Of a DNA stretch of 64,000 bases, positions 44,439-52,042 are shown in pieces. The translations under genes and the position numbers were made by a program. The notes beneath the pieces are model-generated. The model made no database searches, was not told the DNA's origin, and saw only the letters and a program-made list of their open reading frames with translations. The DNA comes from VYFG01 sp965248685 (GTDB lineage Bacteria; Pseudomonadota; Gammaproteobacteria; Arenicellales; Poriferihabitantaceae), in NCBI GenBank assembly GCA_965248685.1, contig CBDFKC010000003.1, positions 2,108,001-2,172,000 of the forward strand. The letters run 5' to 3'. Within the stretch, counting starts at the first letter, position 1. The number at the start of each line of letters is the position of its first letter.

Positions 44439-45979
44439 TGGAAGCTATGGGGTCCACGGATGTTTTCATGGCTTTGAGGAAGCCGTGTTTCCTGTTGAGG
44501 CGGATCACTGATCAACTGATCCTGGTGACTTTGTAAGATCGACTTCACTTGTTTCAGCCGATAGAGTTTCTGCTGGTTGGCAATGGCACAAGCTTTATTC
44601 AATCGCATGCCGGAATACTGTCTGGAGAGATTTAACAACCCCAGGCAAACACGGAATGCCTGTTCCTCGTGTTCCTTTTTATGGAATTGGACATGCACCC
44701 ATTGTCGAACTTCGTCACCAATGTCCTGGGCCCAGTTCAGGATGCGGGCACTTGTCCATTTGTGTTGATATTGATGGGCCGGTGGCATGTGTTCTGGCAC
44801 GGTGGTCACCCCAGGGTAGAACTTTCTAGGGTGACTGGCGACCCGACGATTGTGGAAGTAGAGCTCAATCAAATAGGCCTTGGCATGCAGGACGAGACGC
44901 TCTCCGACCAGATGATGGGGGACCGAGTAGAGATGGTCCTGGTACTGAATGTGATAATCGATATTGACCCGTACGGTTTTGATATCGGTATATTCGTAAG
45001 GATGTTTAGGGAGGGGCTGTAAGGCGGGTTTGTCGATGGACTCGAACCATTGTTTCCGGGACCCCTTAAGTTGCTTGAAGGGTTTCTGGTTGGCCCATTC
45101 GAGCAATCCTTTTATCGCTTGATTCAGTTCGGCCAGAGAGAAGAAGGTTTGATGGCGCAGTCGAGCGAGAATCCAGCGCTCGATGATTTGAACACCAACT
45201 TCCGCCTTAGCTTTGTCCTTGGGCTTATACGGACGTGCTGGCATGATCGCGGTACCATAATGGGCAGCGAGTTGCTGGTAGGCTGGATGAGCATCGGGGT
45301 CATAGCGACAGGCTTTACTAACACCACTTTTGAGGTTGTCCGGGACAATCAGTCGGGGCACCCCGCCGAAAAAGGTCAGGGCTCTGGCATGACTGCCTAA
45401 CCAATCCGGGATGGTCTGCGACCAGGTTGCATCACAGTAGGTGTAATTGGAAGCGCCGAGTACCGCGACAAAGATCTGTGCAAATCGCACTTCACCGGTA
45501 TCACCGTTAACAATGGGGACGGTTTGGCCAGCATAGTCAACAAACAGCTTATCCCCTGCTTTGTGGGTCTGGCGCATGGAGCGCTTTTGTTTGGCCTTCC
45601 AGTCCGTGTAGAGGAAGCAGAACTGGGAATAGCTGTAGCAGCGATTAGGGAATTGCTGGCAGTATTCTTCCCACAGGAGCTGTTTGGTCACACCCTTTCG
45701 GCGCAGTTCACGATGCACTTCCCGCCAGTCTGGTGATTCGAAGGCGGACGAGGATACGGTATCCGCCTGTGGGTAAAACAGCCGGGCGAGCTGTTGGTCA
45801 TCCAGTTGATCGATGGCAGGCCAATCAATGGCAAGCACTGCGGCCTTGCTGACCACTTTTTGTGCCACGCCCAGGCTGATACGAAGGCTGGAATGGATCT
45901 GTCGCAGGGACAGATTAGCGCATAGTCGTAGACGCAGTATTTCTCTTAGTTGTCGCATTGAAACTCTCTTGGTAGGCAT
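44435..45979 (-). CDS. istA: IS21-family transposase IstA
   Basis: A 514-residue DDE transposase. It has an N-terminal helix-turn-helix (LREILRLRLCANLSLRQIHS) and an rve core with catalytic residues in KLFVDYAGQTVPIV (D), LIVPDNLKSGV (D) and KAKAEVGVQIIERWI (E). A C-terminal beta domain follows (HLYSVPHHLVGERL). Full length and uninterrupted. ATG at 45979. Confidence 0.95.
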   Translation of the reverse strand: MPTKRVSMRQLREILRLRLCANLSLRQIHSSLRISLGVAQKVVSKAAVLAIDWPAIDQLDDQQLARLFYPQADTVSSSAFESPDWREVHRELRRKGVTKQLLWEEYCQQFPNRCYSYSQFCFLYTDWKAKQKRSMRQTHKAGDKLFVDYAGQTVPIVNGDTGEVRFAQIFVAVLGASNYTYCDATWSQTIPDWLGSHARALTFFGGVPRLIVPDNLKSGVSKACRYDPDAHPAYQQLAAHYGTAIMPARPYKPKDKAKAEVGVQIIERWILARLRHQTFFSLAELNQAIKGLLEWANQKPFKQLKGSRKQWFESIDKPALQPLPKHPYEYTDIKTVRVNIDYHIQYQDHLYSVPHHLVGERLVLHAKAYLIELYFHNRRVASHPRKFYPGVTTVPEHMPPAHQYQHKWTSARILNWAQDIGDEVRQWVHVQFHKKEHEEQAFRVCLGLLNLSRQYSGMRLNKACAIANQQKLYRLKQVKSILQSHQDQLISDPPQQETRLPQSHENIRGPHSFH

Positions 45980-46196
45980 ATCGGCACCGTGTGAAAACGG
46001 CGCAGATTAGCAGTTGAGATTCAATACGTTGGTCGGATTGGGCCACCGAGAATACTGATTCTGGACAATAGCCAAAAGTGTTCACGATCAGACCGGAATC
46101 AGTGTTCATGATCAATCAGAATCGGTGTTCACGATGCACCAGAATCACTGTTCACGTTCAACCAGAATGGGTGTTCACGTTCGTCCAGAATATGCA

Positions 46197-46336
46197 AGTT
46201 TCTGTTCAAATGCCCCCGCTAGTCCAATTTGAGCTGATGAAGTATGCGTTGAGTTTTTTGGAATACGAAATCGAATTCAGAACGAACTCTTCGGATAGCT
46301 CAATCCGAAGGACGAGATACGAGATACGAGATCGAT
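46197..46336. other. Remnant interrupted by the IS21 element
   Basis: Removing the insertion and one target copy rejoins a reverse-strand open frame reading QIGLAGAFEQKL across the junction into TVLNYIPFKKELENYFKVGF. So an older gene fragment was hit. A GAGATAC triple repeat lies at about 46314-46332. No family was recognised. Confidence 0.4.
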
Positions 46337-46972
46337 TTAGCCCAGGTTCACTGCGCCGGTCGATTCAAAATGCGCAGGAAACAATCCACTTAAGAACTCG
46401 AATATTACGTTCGCTGCGTTTTCACGATTAAATGAGTGGGGCCGTGATAGATAGTCTCCCCACATACCATCAAGCATTGTAATAATGCCATATGTGATAT
46501 TTTCTATCGAGTGATTTTGTTCCCCACCGTACAAATTGGCGATCTTGTTCAACGGGTCAAAAAATAATTTTGTCAGTTCGACATCTCGCGAATCTGCAAA
46601 TTTTGCAACCTTTGGTAGACCCTTAATATCTCTACGTAACGAGTGCCAAATACTCGCCTTTCGCTTGTTTAAGAGTTTTTTATCCAGATTGCATCGGATT
46701 AAAAATGCAACTTGATCGCCATTTGAACGTGTTTCTTCGAGAACCATTTCACGTAGCGTATCGTGATAAATCTTACTCGAATGCCGGGCTGCTTCGAATA
46801 TTAGATTATCTTTACTCCCAAAATGTAAGCAAATCATGCCTCTAGAAAGACCTGTGCATTTGGCAATATTCGATACTGTCGTACCGACGAGGCCAACCTT
46901 TGATATCGAGGTTAAGGTTCCGTCAATCAGCAATTGATAATTTTTGTTGTGAATAACTTGCTTCGTTTTCAT
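46337..46972 (-). CDS. TetR-family regulator, BetI-like
   Basis: A 211-residue TetR-type repressor. The N-terminal HTH reads GTLTSISKVGLVGTTVSNIA then CTGLSRGMICLHFGSKDNLI. The ligand domain is similar in layout to BetI (IWHSLRRDIKGLPKVAKFAD, ITMLDGMWGDYLSRPHSFN). It is divergent from the deacetylase-ureohydrolase-racemase genes, with a 155-bp gap that should hold its operator, and so it probably controls them. The inducer may be their substrate. Confidence 0.85.
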   Translation of the reverse strand: MKTKQVIHNKNYQLLIDGTLTSISKVGLVGTTVSNIAKCTGLSRGMICLHFGSKDNLIFEAARHSSKIYHDTLREMVLEETRSNGDQVAFLIRCNLDKKLLNKRKASIWHSLRRDIKGLPKVAKFADSRDVELTKLFFDPLNKIANLYGGEQNHSIENITYGIITMLDGMWGDYLSRPHSFNRENAANVIFEFLSGLFPAHFESTGAVNLG

Positions 46973-47127
46973 GTGTCTACGAGTATTTAAAATTTGGTGA
47001 CTGCCATATGTTCGCTCAAATAGGATGAGACGGCAATCAACTATTGACTTTCTATGGGCGCGAGTTCAAAATTGAAATGAACGATCGTATATTAATTTTG
47101 TAATTACAATTTCTCAGGTACATCGAA

Positions 47128-47982
47128 ATGACATCCAAAAAAGATCAACCTTGGCTCAACGGGCGTGAATGTGCTGTCATGGTTACCTTTGACTTTGATG
47201 CTGAAACTATGTGGTTTAGCGATGATCCGACAACCCTGTCTAAGCCATCCATTCTTTCCCAGGGTGGCTATGGCCCACGTCGAGGCTTGGGGAAGGCGCT
47301 CGAGGTATTGCAAGACTTTGAAGTTCCCGCAAGTTTTTATGTCCCAGGTTGGACAGTTGAAAATCACCTCAGTGCTGTAGAGTCCATATTAAAGGCTGGG
47401 CACGAGATCGGTCATCATGGGCATTTGCACAAATATATAGACCCGAACAATCCCGCTGGCGAGATCGAGGAGATGGATCGGGGTCTTGCAGCATTGAAAT
47501 CCCATTTGGGCGTCGTACCTAAGGGCTATCGCGCACCTGCTGCCACATCAAGCCCGCAAACGCTACAGCTAGTCCAGGATCGCGGATTTCTGTACAACAG
47601 TGGATTTTTAGATGACGTCTTTCCCTATAGACATATCCTAGCTGACGGCAGCAAAGGCCCGATTGAACTGCCTTTTCACTGGAACCTTGATGATTCTGCA
47701 ATTACATTTTTTTCATTCGATCTATATCCAGCAATTCTCCCAAACCAGACTATTTTGGATGTCTGGAAGGCGGAATTTGATGCACTCCTTGACTGGGGTG
47801 GCTTGGTAAATATTACGTTACACCCACAACTCATTGGACGCCCCAGTCGGATTACGTTGATGAGACAGTTCCTCGATTACATGCGGGGCTTCGATAACGT
47901 CTGGTTTGCGACGGGAACAGAAGTAGCCGAAGCTTTTGCAAAACACGAAACAGCGATTGAACATTCAGGTAACGCATTATGA
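47128..47982 (+). CDS. Polysaccharide-deacetylase-fold (CE4) amidohydrolase, PuuE/HpPgdA-like
   Basis: A 284-residue NodB-fold protein without a signal peptide, so it acts in the cytoplasm. Catalytic pattern: VMVTFDFDAETMW (Asp pair), GHEIGHHGHLHKY (metal His), PKGYRAPAATSS and ELPFHWNLDD. The cytoplasmic members of this group include PuuE-type allantoinases that open cyclic ureides, rather than true sugar deacetylases. It overlaps the ureohydrolase gene by 4 bp (ATGA), which favours a small nitrogen-compound pathway. Substrate not known. Confidence 0.85.
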   Translation: MTSKKDQPWLNGRECAVMVTFDFDAETMWFSDDPTTLSKPSILSQGGYGPRRGLGKALEVLQDFEVPASFYVPGWTVENHLSAVESILKAGHEIGHHGHLHKYIDPNNPAGEIEEMDRGLAALKSHLGVVPKGYRAPAATSSPQTLQLVQDRGFLYNSGFLDDVFPYRHILADGSKGPIELPFHWNLDDSAITFFSFDLYPAILPNQTILDVWKAEFDALLDWGGLVNITLHPQLIGRPSRITLMRQFLDYMRGFDNVWFATGTEVAEAFAKHETAIEHSGNAL

Positions 47983-48935
47983 TAAAGCACAAATTAACGA
48001 CTTCGCCTGGCGGGCCCGCTCGCACATTTCTGGATTTTCCATTGGAGCTCAATCTGGATGAACTTAAGGCAGACATTGCATTTCTCGGAATTCCATTCGG
48101 TATGCCTTACACACCCCAAGAGATGGCAAATGATCAAAGTAGAGCACCAGATGCTTTGCGTCAGGCATCAGAACCAGCATTTTATCAATCTCATTATGAT
48201 TACGACATAGGCGGACCATTGCTAGATAACAAAGATATCAAAGTCGTTGATTGCGGAAATGTTACGGCAGATATGTCTGATCATGGAGAACATTATCGTC
48301 GAGCAGAAACTGTTGCTCGCAAAATTTTCAAAGCCAATGCAACTCTGATCAGTATAGGCGGTGATCACGGAATACCTATTCCTGTTTTTCGCGCCCTAGA
48401 GGAAATTGGCGAAGAAATAACACTGATTCATGTGGATGCCCATTTAGATTGGCGTGATGATGTTAATGGCGAACCGAATGGATATTCCAGCCCTATACGT
48501 AGAGCTTCGGAGCTGGACTGGATCGGTAAAATTGTTCAGATTGGTATGCGTGGTATTGGTAGCGCCCGTCAAGCCGAAGTTGACGATGCCAAAGCGTATG
48601 GTTGCGATGTAATTGATGCCTATGAAATGCATGAAATTGGAATCAAGGCAGTACTTGATCGAATTCCTTCAGGGGGGAAATTTTATCTGACGATTGATGC
48701 AGACGGCGTAGATCCCACAATTATGCCTGCTGTATTAGCGCAAACTCCCGGAGGTTTAAACTGGCTGCAACTTCGCGGATTGGTACATGGCCTTGTCAAC
48801 AAAGGGCAAGTTGTCGGTATGGATGTTGTTGAAATTGCACCTAGCTACGATGTAGGCAAAATTACCCTTGAGTACACGCAACGCCTTATTAGCAACTTTA
48901 TTGGTGCTGCTGTTCGTGCAGGCTATTATGATTGA
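47979..48935 (+). CDS. Ureohydrolase (agmatinase/arginase family) lacking the loop His
   Basis: A 318-residue manganese ureohydrolase. Metal ligands are complete: H130 in SIGGDHGIP, D153/H155/D157 in HVDAHLDWRD, D240/D242 in TIDADGVDP. Characterised members split guanidino compounds (arginine, agmatine, guanidinobutyrate) to urea and an amine. In the substrate loop, where the family has a SHGTPFRR-type motif, this protein has NGYSSPIRRA, so the catalytic-shuttle His is replaced. The substrate or chemistry may thus differ. The flanking genes fit degradation of a cyclic or N-carbamimidoyl compound. Confidence 0.87.
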   Translation: MIKHKLTTSPGGPARTFLDFPLELNLDELKADIAFLGIPFGMPYTPQEMANDQSRAPDALRQASEPAFYQSHYDYDIGGPLLDNKDIKVVDCGNVTADMSDHGEHYRRAETVARKIFKANATLISIGGDHGIPIPVFRALEEIGEEITLIHVDAHLDWRDDVNGEPNGYSSPIRRASELDWIGKIVQIGMRGIGSARQAEVDDAKAYGCDVIDAYEMHEIGIKAVLDRIPSGGKFYLTIDADGVDPTIMPAVLAQTPGGLNWLQLRGLVHGLVNKGQVVGMDVVEIAPSYDVGKITLEYTQRLISNFIGAAVRAGYYD

Positions 48936-48980
48936 TCGCCTCCTGATCTTCAGGCATCACGTTTAACTAATCATGGCACT

Positions 48981-49757
48981 ATGGATTCACATCCTGTTCT
49001 GCCAAAGGTGCAATCTCGACCCCGTCAGGTAGCGTTCGATGACGGCGAGTTTTTCCGCGCAAAACTTGGGTTCGTTGTTCTATCGAACGAACAAACAGTA
49101 GAGAACGATTGCCTGCGCTTGGCCCCCGAAGGCGTTGGTGTTCATTTCTCACGTCAGGCAGAGCCAACGGATAGTACGGATGTAGCGTTTCTGATGGCAT
49201 TAGCAAATGGACTGGACACCGCCTCGGCACTACTCCTTCCCGGAGGTAAGCTCGATATGTGCACATACACCTGCAGCTGTGCCACTGCGGTATTGGGTGA
49301 AAATCTAATCCGGAAGGAGTTGTCTCACGGGCGTCCTGGTGTGCAGGTATCAACCGTTATGTCGGGAACAGTGGCAGCATTGCGAGCAGTGGGTGCGTCA
49401 AGGATTGTGGTGGGTACGGCTTATGTTGATTCCGTAAACGCTTTCGTGCTGGATTATTTACGTAAAGAAGGTTTTGACGTGTTGGATATTCAAGGTCTGC
49501 AACTGCGAACCGATGATGAAATAATTCGAGCTACCCCTTCATTTCTGCGTGATTTTGCTATTAGTCTTAATCGCCCGGATGCGGAGGCGATATTCATTAG
49601 CTGTGGTGCTATGCGTACTTTGGATATTGTCGATGTCGTAGAAAAAGAGTTAGGCAAACCACTAATAGTCAGCAATCAGGCAATGATGTGGGATAGCCTC
49701 AGACGTACGGGCGTCATGGACCGTATTGAGGGATATGGGGGTTTGCTAAGCCTCTGA
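48981..49757 (+). CDS. Asp/Glu racemase-superfamily protein (maleate isomerase / arylmalonate decarboxylase-like)
   Basis: A 258-residue protein of the two-cysteine racemase/isomerase fold. The first catalytic Cys region is MCTYTCSCATAV (C98 or C100) and the second is IFISCGAMRTLD (C208). The phosphate-like oxyanion segment VMSGTVAALRAVGASRIVVG lies between. This layout is closer to maleate isomerases and arylmalonate decarboxylases than to MurI. Hydantoin racemases share the superfamily. It is the third gene of the TetR-controlled cluster, 45 bp after the ureohydrolase. Reaction unassigned. Confidence 0.8.
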   Translation: MDSHPVLPKVQSRPRQVAFDDGEFFRAKLGFVVLSNEQTVENDCLRLAPEGVGVHFSRQAEPTDSTDVAFLMALANGLDTASALLLPGGKLDMCTYTCSCATAVLGENLIRKELSHGRPGVQVSTVMSGTVAALRAVGASRIVVGTAYVDSVNAFVLDYLRKEGFDVLDIQGLQLRTDDEIIRATPSFLRDFAISLNRPDAEAIFISCGAMRTLDIVDVVEKELGKPLIVSNQAMMWDSLRRTGVMDRIEGYGGLLSL

Positions 49758-50426
49758 GACTGTACGTCGTTAAATTCAGTTGGAAAGGTAGTGTCCTAGT
49801 GGCAAGGACGGTATTGATAAGTTAACTAAGTTTTGAGTAACAAGTGGCGAATTAAATTCAAATTTTATAGTTAATTTCAGTTGCTGTGGGTGTCGACGAT
49901 TGTTATTTCAAATTAGGATATCTTATTATGTGGCTCTAGCCCAAGTACAACAGCTAACCTGTCAGTACCTTAAAATAGATGAAGGGAATAATTTCGGTCT
50001 GATGTAGATTAGAGGGCAACTACATGTCTCCTGTCGTGTCCAGGGCTTTTAGGTTAATTGTGTGTTGACGATCCAATCATAAGAAATGATGAGGGCTACT
50101 TTACTTGAATTTGAAACAGTTGATTTCAATGACGACCCTCCAAATTTTTATGATATTCAATTAAGCAAATTTACACAGTCTCGATGTGCCCATCTAATTC
50201 ATAGCAAGATTTTTTTGTGTAGATATCGGCTTTCGAGATTTGTGAAATTGGTATGCGATTTTGGTTTCCGAACACATCATCACTAATGATGGGCTCTTTC
50301 GATTTTTTATTATCTAAATCATGCAGTTATAGTATCGTTGTGGAGTGGTGTATCAGTTTTGTGTCACAAATTTGACACAATCGAAACTAAAAACGAAGGA
50401 GGATTGAACGTAAGTCTTTGATCTAA
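49758..50426. other. Intergenic region with element arm site next to the tRNA
   Basis: About 670 bp without a supported gene; a 66-codon forward frame at 50086 has no features. TTGTGTCACAAATTTGACACAA (split arms at 50359-50366 and 50373-50380) is an inverted repeat that matches the arm motif beside att copies A and B. It probably belongs to the right end of the island. Confidence 0.5.
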
Positions 50427-50503
50427 TGGTGGCTACGCCCTGATTCGAACAGGGGACCCCATCATTATGAGTGATGTGCTCTAACCAGCTGAGCTACGTA
50501 GCC
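50427..50503 (-). tRNA. tRNA-Met(CAT), elongator
   Basis: The reverse strand folds as a complete 77-nt cloverleaf including encoded CCA. Acceptor GGCTACG/CGTAGCC, D-arm GCTC..GAGC, anticodon stem CATCA/TGATG with loop CTCATAA (anticodon CAT), T-arm CCCTG/CAGGG with TTCGAAT, discriminator A. It closely resembles E. coli metT/metU. The lack of the initiator C-A mismatch at position 1-72 and the loop sequence indicate the elongator. It is the intact target at the right edge of the island; its 3' end is duplicated at 25843 and 18741. Confidence 0.97.
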
Positions 50504-50544
50504 ATCGGGAGGGGGGCGCAGATTACAATAAAGGGGGTGTTGAA

Positions 50545-51843
50545 TCAAGGAGATTGGTTGTTGTTAGATGGGTTTTTTGGGAATGGTGGGATGTGTTGAT
50601 TGAATGCCAGATAGCCACTCAGGGTTTGTCTTAGGGACTCTTCGTAGTCGGGTATTTGTTGGTTGAATGATACGGTCTGGTGTGTCGATTTGACTTCTGT
50701 GGATTGCTGTTCCATTGAGGCCTGTTGTTGCACCATTTTGGTTGGGATGTTGTCTTCGGTGATTACGATGTCGGGTTTTGTTTCGCCGAAATTCAGGGTG
50801 ACCTGGAATTCTGAGGTCTGTTCAATCTGTTCCGTCTGCACAGTCTGCTCGGGTGGGTAGAAATCTAATTGCGATAATGGCTGCGAGCTGGTGTCGATTT
50901 GTTGTTGGCCATGTTGCAGCAGGTTGAATGGAATCGCGATGACTAGTGCCAGGCCCAGTGCGAGTTTTGTTATTGAGCGGCCGATTTTGTTTCCGGTTGA
51001 CTGGTATTTACCGGTTACTGCGCCAACAACCATATTTCCGTTTATGCTTTTCGCTTTGTTGTTGACTGCGATGGTGTTGGACAGGCGGGTGATATCGAGC
51101 ATTCGTTCAGGAATGCCGGCGCCCAGTTCGGCGATTTTTTCTGTAGCAGCTAGATTAAGTGGAAGCGATACAGTCGGGTTTTTGCCCAGGTATTGGCTAA
51201 GAAACGCCTGGGCCTGCCGGATTGATAGTGGCTCAACCCTGTGTGCGCTCTGGATCATTTGCGCGATACCCCATTTATAGGAGGTATCCATTATGGTTTC
51301 CAGCGCGCTGTCACCACACAACACGATTGTGACCAGCTTACCGTCTTCCCCGTTCATTTGGAGTAGCGACTTGATCAATTCCCCGCCGCTTTGGTGAATT
51401 TCGTCGACGTCGTCCAGAACAATAATGAAACGTTTTCCTTTGGCACGAATTGTTCCGAGCTTCAGGAAATAACGCAATACCAGCGCCTGTGGGGTCAGGG
51501 ATTCGGCTCCGTATACGCCGAGGGCCTGACTGATCTGGTTGGTCAGGTTCTCCCGGTTGATCCTGGGCATGCTGTTCTTTACCAGCAGGGTGTGTTCGTC
51601 GACTGCAGTGAAGCAGCACTTTAGGGCAGTGGTTTTGCCGCTACCACGAACCCCGGTGAGTAGGTATAAACCTGGTGCTTCAACACTAATATTGTTGAGA
51701 AACGCGATGGTATCGTCCAGCGCTGGGGTTGCGACAACGCTGTCAGTAAATGCCGTATCGATCATGGCGAAAAGGCTTTCTTGATGCCGATCTAGCATGG
51801 AGATAGGGTGGGTTCGGGTGCGGGTGGTTATTGCTAAGGGCAT
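50545..51843 (-). CDS. ExeA/MshM-like AAA ATPase with a transmembrane segment
   Basis: A 432-residue protein with an N-terminal AAA_22 ATPase: Walker A LTGVRGSGKTTAL at about 59-71, Walker B FIIVLDDVDEIH, and the sensor strand LVTIVLCGDSAL. A single membrane helix follows (LALGLALVIAIPFNLL, ~297-312). The periplasmic tail of ~115 residues is Gln-rich and of low complexity. It is the layout of GspA/ExeA and MshM, which help assemble envelope structures. The start may be the internal ATG before LDRHQESLF. It is divergent from the giant OmpA-like gene across 200 bp, so the two may cooperate at the peptidoglycan. Confidence 0.82.
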   Translation of the reverse strand: MPLAITTRTRTHPISMLDRHQESLFAMIDTAFTDSVVATPALDDTIAFLNNISVEAPGLYLLTGVRGSGKTTALKCCFTAVDEHTLLVKNSMPRINRENLTNQISQALGVYGAESLTPQALVLRYFLKLGTIRAKGKRFIIVLDDVDEIHQSGGELIKSLLQMNGEDGKLVTIVLCGDSALETIMDTSYKWGIAQMIQSAHRVEPLSIRQAQAFLSQYLGKNPTVSLPLNLAATEKIAELGAGIPERMLDITRLSNTIAVNNKAKSINGNMVVGAVTGKYQSTGNKIGRSITKLALGLALVIAIPFNLLQHGQQQIDTSSQPLSQLDFYPPEQTVQTEQIEQTSEFQVTLNFGETKPDIVITEDNIPTKMVQQQASMEQQSTEVKSTHQTVSFNQQIPDYEESLRQTLSGYLAFNQHIPPFPKNPSNNNQSP

Positions 51844-52042
51844 CTTACTGCATTGTTAAATCAGTAAAATCAATTGATTACAAAGGCAGCAAGGCGGTAT
51901 TATAGGCGAAAGCGAGCAATTCAACGAAGATTTCTGTAATATTCTCAATCATGTTATTGGTTGGGTGTCGGTAAAATTTATCTGATTTTATTGATGAGAT
52001 AGTCGTAGCAAACAAGTCTTCAATAAGAATCGGAGTGCAATA

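Larger units (their letters stand above)
43546..46196 (-). mobile_element. Complete IS21-family insertion sequence with 7-bp target duplication
   Basis: The element starts TGCGTATTCTGG and ends CCAGAATATGCA (TG...CA ends, as in IS21). It has multiple inner repeats of the TTCACGATC/CCAGAAT type at both ends (43556-43620 and 46075-46190). Target duplication AGTTTCT is present at 43539-43545 and 46197-46203. It contains istA and istB on the reverse strand. Length is 2651 bp. Perfect ends and duplication suggest a recent, intact insertion. Confidence 0.9.

Noticed and set aside
46337..49757. Choline/betaine (bet) operon because the regulator looks like BetI
   Set aside because: No betA, betB or choline transporter gene is adjacent; the divergent genes are of other families.
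50086..50286. 66-codon forward frame near the tRNA
   Set aside because: Low-complexity mixed sequence with no motif; lies in an A/T-rich island edge.
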